NCBI GenBank assembly: GCA_044228435.1
Contig: JBGAUW010000010.1
Coordinates: 98,722-162,721, forward strand
From: Bog-950 sp044228435
GTDB taxonomy: Bacteria; Bacteroidota; Bacteroidia; Chitinophagales; LD1
Direction of reading: 5' to 3'
Length of the DNA: 64,000 bases
This document shows positions 61,483 to 64,000 of the stretch, one piece after another. The notes below the pieces were generated by a model. The model did not search any database and had not been told where the DNA came from. It saw nothing but the letters and a program-made list of their open reading frames with translations. Positions within the stretch are counted from its first letter, which is position 1; each line of letters opens with the position of its first letter. Made by a program: the position numbers and the translations under genes.

Positions 61483-62874
61483 CTACTTTTGAATAACCAG
61501 TTTTCGTGTTATTACTTGCGCTCCTTTCCTAATAGAAGCAAAGTATAATCCGTTGACTAAGTTACTTGCATTAAAAACGTATTGCTCGGCAGGTAGTTGA
61601 ATACTGCTTACTTCTTTGCCCGTAACATCCGAAATAATAAAATTGCTACCAACTAACTCTTTTGTAGTTTTTATAGTGAAGTAGCCATTAGCCGGGTTGG
61701 GCGCTAGTGTAAACGACGGGAATTCACTGCTAAACTCATTTATAGCTGATAGCAAAGCACAAGATGCACTACTATTAGGATAAATAGCCTGGCCACAAAC
61801 ACAGAAGCTCGTTAGCGATGCAAAATTGGCCGATTCGTAATACGGCTGCAAATCAACTATCTCCTTCAGCACTGGTATAAGGCCATTCAATCCACCGATA
61901 CCTTGAACGTAATAAAGTGGTGCGGATGTGAAATGTGGATGCCAAGATCCAAATTTAGCGTATCCCCACCTTGTCCTTAAACTACCGGCTACTGATATCT
62001 GATCAATAAAGGTGCAAAATCCATCAAGTGCTCGCTTATAATCATAATAAAAAAAGGGTGTTGCATTTACATCGGTGGAGAATAGCACCTCCTGATTCAA
62101 CGTATCATTTCTAAAATATCCTATCAACGAATCAGACCTATATGCCCCCGTTTGTGAATTGAAATTACTGTAAATCATTTCTACATACGCATGTCCCCGC
62201 CATTCAATGCGATTTCCGGTTCTTATTTGTTCTTGTATAGTGCCTAATTGAGAAGTCCATATTGCACATTCTTCCGGTAAAGGTGTATATTGTAATAAAT
62301 AACTTCTACTCGTAATATAATAAGGTGTGCCCCATTTCTCAGCACCTTTACAATAATATATCAATTCAGTTCGCTCTTCGCACTGAGGATCTGGTGGGTG
62401 ATTCCCGCAATTGAAGTAATCATATATTTTACCTAACCCATCAGCAAATTTAGCTTCAGAGTAGTGCTCCCAGCAATTATTATTAGTGGCGATATTAACC
62501 AACCGTCCGTTGTACGCAGAATTCGCCTCTATCTGACAATAGTTTTGTAAGCAAGCGGAGTCGCGACTTACATAATACTCGTAGTGTTGTAAATCAGATA
62601 ACCGTAAAGTATCTGTTCTCCCCTCTGGCAAAAGATATCTACAGATAATTACTGTATCGTTATTTATAGAATATTCAACATTGGTAATCACCACTCTTGA
62701 AAAAGAATATCCAGTACTAGAATATGGAGCGCCCAAATTATAAATAGACGTTCTTTTATAGTCAAAAGTATCGCCTGCGTTGAAATTATACACCCGGGCG
62801 CGGGTAAGCGTATCGTTGGCATAAACGCTAATAGCAACTAGAAGACAATGAAATAAAAGAAATAGTGACTTCAC
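61483..62874 (-). CDS. Hypothetical T9SS cargo protein, 463 aa
   Basis: 463 residues with signal peptide (MKSLFLLFHCLLVAISVYAN) and a C-terminal type A sorting domain (FTLAPNPANGYFTIKT, ending GAQVITRKLVIQK). The region between, including TFDYKRTSIYNLGAPYSSTGYSFSRV, Cys pairs and a GIGGLNGLIPVL motif, resembles a group of uncharacterised Bacteroidota cargo proteins that share GxGxxxG near a YYVQGIGG segment. No enzymatic motif is seen. The codon use is more AT-rich than in the neighbouring GH31 gene. Confidence 0.88.
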   Translation of the reverse strand: MKSLFLLFHCLLVAISVYANDTLTRARVYNFNAGDTFDYKRTSIYNLGAPYSSTGYSFSRVVITNVEYSINNDTVIICRYLLPEGRTDTLRLSDLQHYEYYVSRDSACLQNYCQIEANSAYNGRLVNIATNNNCWEHYSEAKFADGLGKIYDYFNCGNHPPDPQCEERTELIYYCKGAEKWGTPYYITSRSYLLQYTPLPEECAIWTSQLGTIQEQIRTGNRIEWRGHAYVEMIYSNFNSQTGAYRSDSLIGYFRNDTLNQEVLFSTDVNATPFFYYDYKRALDGFCTFIDQISVAGSLRTRWGYAKFGSWHPHFTSAPLYYVQGIGGLNGLIPVLKEIVDLQPYYESANFASLTSFCVCGQAIYPNSSASCALLSAINEFSSEFPSFTLAPNPANGYFTIKTTKELVGSNFIISDVTGKEVSSIQLPAEQYVFNASNLVNGLYFASIRKGAQVITRKLVIQK

Positions 62875-63147
62875 TCATTATTTATTTATTTCATAAATAT
62901 ATTGTTTTTATTTACGAGCAGAGGATTATCAACTCATTTAAGGTGGCGCAATAAAACAATAGTGCATTTCCTTTAAGAACTAAAAAAGGAAGTTCGCCTG
63001 CAACGGGATATCCCCCCCTGGTGATATTCAAGAAGTTTAGTCCATTAGCCTTAGCTCGGGTAGCGGTAACTTAACGGTTCGGAATGGAGGTTATTGCTTA
63101 ATGCTACTTTCTGCACCTCTAAATCTTCAATATTTAAACATCAATCT

Positions 63148-63516
63148 CTACAACTGGCTTACCGCCTTTGTAACCTGGCCTACAGTAAGCACGGTTTTAA
63201 GTTTAGTAACTAAAGCATTTTTTGCGGCCGTTACTTTTTGCGAGGCTGAACCATTTGTATTTACAACTGCACTTCCTACCACAGTAAAATATTCTTGTAC
63301 CATAGGTAACACCTGCGCTGTTTGTTGCGGAGTCAATCCAATTTTAGCAGCCCAATTGTCAACGGTTAATTTCGCACTTTGGTAGGCGGCCGATTGCGCT
63401 ACCATAGTACCCGCCTGCGAAACAGTATTTGACACGGTGCCTGAATTAACAGCGCAGCTACAGCTACCAATTATTAATCCAGTTGCTACAAGTATGTAAG
63501 TGCTAAAATTTTTCAT
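63148..63516 (-). CDS. Small lipoprotein, 122 aa
   Basis: 122 residues with a lipoprotein-type signal (LIIGSCSCAV; Cys19 or Cys21). The mature part is a helical Ala/Thr/Val/Gln-rich domain (WAAKIGLTPQQTAQVLPMVQEYF) like the small helical periplasmic modules with an L-T-x-x-Q pattern. The function is unknown. The 273-base gap upstream (62875-63147, toward the T9SS gene) shows no gene or clear signal to me. Confidence 0.75.
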   Translation of the reverse strand: MKNFSTYILVATGLIIGSCSCAVNSGTVSNTVSQAGTMVAQSAAYQSAKLTVDNWAAKIGLTPQQTAQVLPMVQEYFTVVGSAVVNTNGSASQKVTAAKNALVTKLKTVLTVGQVTKAVSQL

Positions 63517-63614
63517 TGTATGTATGTTTAAGGCAGAAAGTATAATACTAAAGGTAATGTTGGTTTTCCACCCATTAATTAATGTATTTTAATAACAGTC
63601 GACTATGAATATTA

Positions 63615-63794
63615 TCATTTTTCATCACAAGAATAGTCATTAGTTAATTCGTATTGCTTTAGTTGCTTTGATGACATTACACAATGCTCATGTACGGTAG
63701 GGTAATACATACCGAGGGCATTACTATAACACATGTAGCATTTTTTGCAGCCTGAAAACATCATCAATAAGGCTATTGCTAATACTACTCTCAT
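63615..63794 (-). CDS. Small Cys-rich lipoprotein, 59 aa
   Basis: 59 residues from ATG 63794 (a TTG two codons earlier is less likely). Signal peptide and lipobox MMFSGCKKC; the mature peptide of about 42 residues contains CKKCYMC near the lipid anchor and two further Cys, so it may hold a metal or a disulfide pair. It is the closest gene to the rrn operon, separated by the terminator hairpin. Confidence 0.65.
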   Translation of the reverse strand: MRVVLAIALLMMFSGCKKCYMCYSNALGMYYPTVHEHCVMSSKQLKQYELTNDYSCDEK

Positions 63795-63836
63795 ATTCAA
63801 TATTATTAAATTTCGAAAGATTTACAAAAACGAAAA

Positions 63837-63862
63837 AAGCCTCACAGTAAACTGTGAGGCTT
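63837..63862 (-). terminator. rrn operon terminator
   Basis: GCCTCACAGT (63839-63848) pairs perfectly with ACTGTGAGGC (63851-63860). On the minus strand it lies about 12 bases past the 5S gene and is followed by TTTTTTCG. The A/T tracts on both sides make it bidirectional. Confidence 0.92.
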
Positions 63863-63871
63863 TTAAAAAAT

Positions 63872-63984
<113 letters not shown>

Positions 63985-64000
63985 TAAGGTTAGTCCATAG

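Noticed and set aside
62875..63147. tRNA or small RNA in the gap near the rrn operon
   Set aside because: I searched by eye for a cloverleaf with a GTTCRANNC T-loop on both strands and found none; only short A/T-rich hairpins.

Overview
The window looks like a chromosomal segment of a Bacteroidota bacterium, most likely of the Chitinophagia/Sphingobacteriia type. The reasons are: several secreted proteins with C-terminal T9SS type A sorting domains, a TonB-dependent receptor paired with a DUF4249 lipoprotein, DUF6526 and DUF4468-like genes, few Shine-Dalgarno sequences, and three promoters that fit the Bacteroidota consensus (TTTG, 19 bp, TAnnTTTG). No species can be named from the sequence alone. 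No tRNA, IS transposase, phage gene or CRISPR array was seen.

Layout. 0-9 kb: truncated TPR histidine kinase, lipoprotein, argS, a GxxExxY gene inside inverted repeats, arginine decarboxylase, DUF2804 and a divergent radical SAM/SPASM protein. 9-18 kb: an 1886-aa PKD-rich T9SS cargo, ECF sigma/anti-sigma pair, MpaB-like oxygenase, CaCA antiporter. 18-21 kb: small unknown genes, one split by an in-frame stop. 22-27.6 kb: redox cluster (broken marR, pirin, yceI, pirin, FMN reductase, DoxX, LigB dioxygenase) headed by two matching operator/promoters. 29-46 kb: glycan and envelope genes (phosphodiesterase, GH27, TonB receptor/DUF4249, GH1, GH92, sterol-desaturase-like protein) with housekeeping genes. 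45-50 kb: acyl-CoA dehydrogenase, second GxxExxY gene, SDR, proC. 50-57 kb: stand-alone atpA, a Tat plus T9SS protein with DGYYN repeats, a three-module glycosyltransferase and partners. 57-64 kb: DUF4468-like, GNAT, a frameshifted GH31, T9SS protein, lipoproteins, and 5S rRNA at the end of an rrn operon on the minus strand.

The most unusual theme is a set of dispersed, intergenic, short-period repeats. Two GxxExxY (PD-(D/E)XK-fold) genes 43 kb apart are each flanked by inverted copies of a short repeat made of CACG-type words stepped by 8-9 bases. The two flanking sequences are different but built alike. A third, gene-less inverted pair of the same design lies at 15.8-16.1 kb, and solo copies of the first repeat are scattered through 6-18.5 kb. 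I propose these as a nuclease-associated mobile or proliferating repeat system.

Three genes are interrupted: marR (deletion plus frameshift), GH31 (deletion plus frameshift) and a 4-Cys protein (in-frame TAA lying inside a perfect stem-loop). These need read-level confirmation before biological meaning is given to them.
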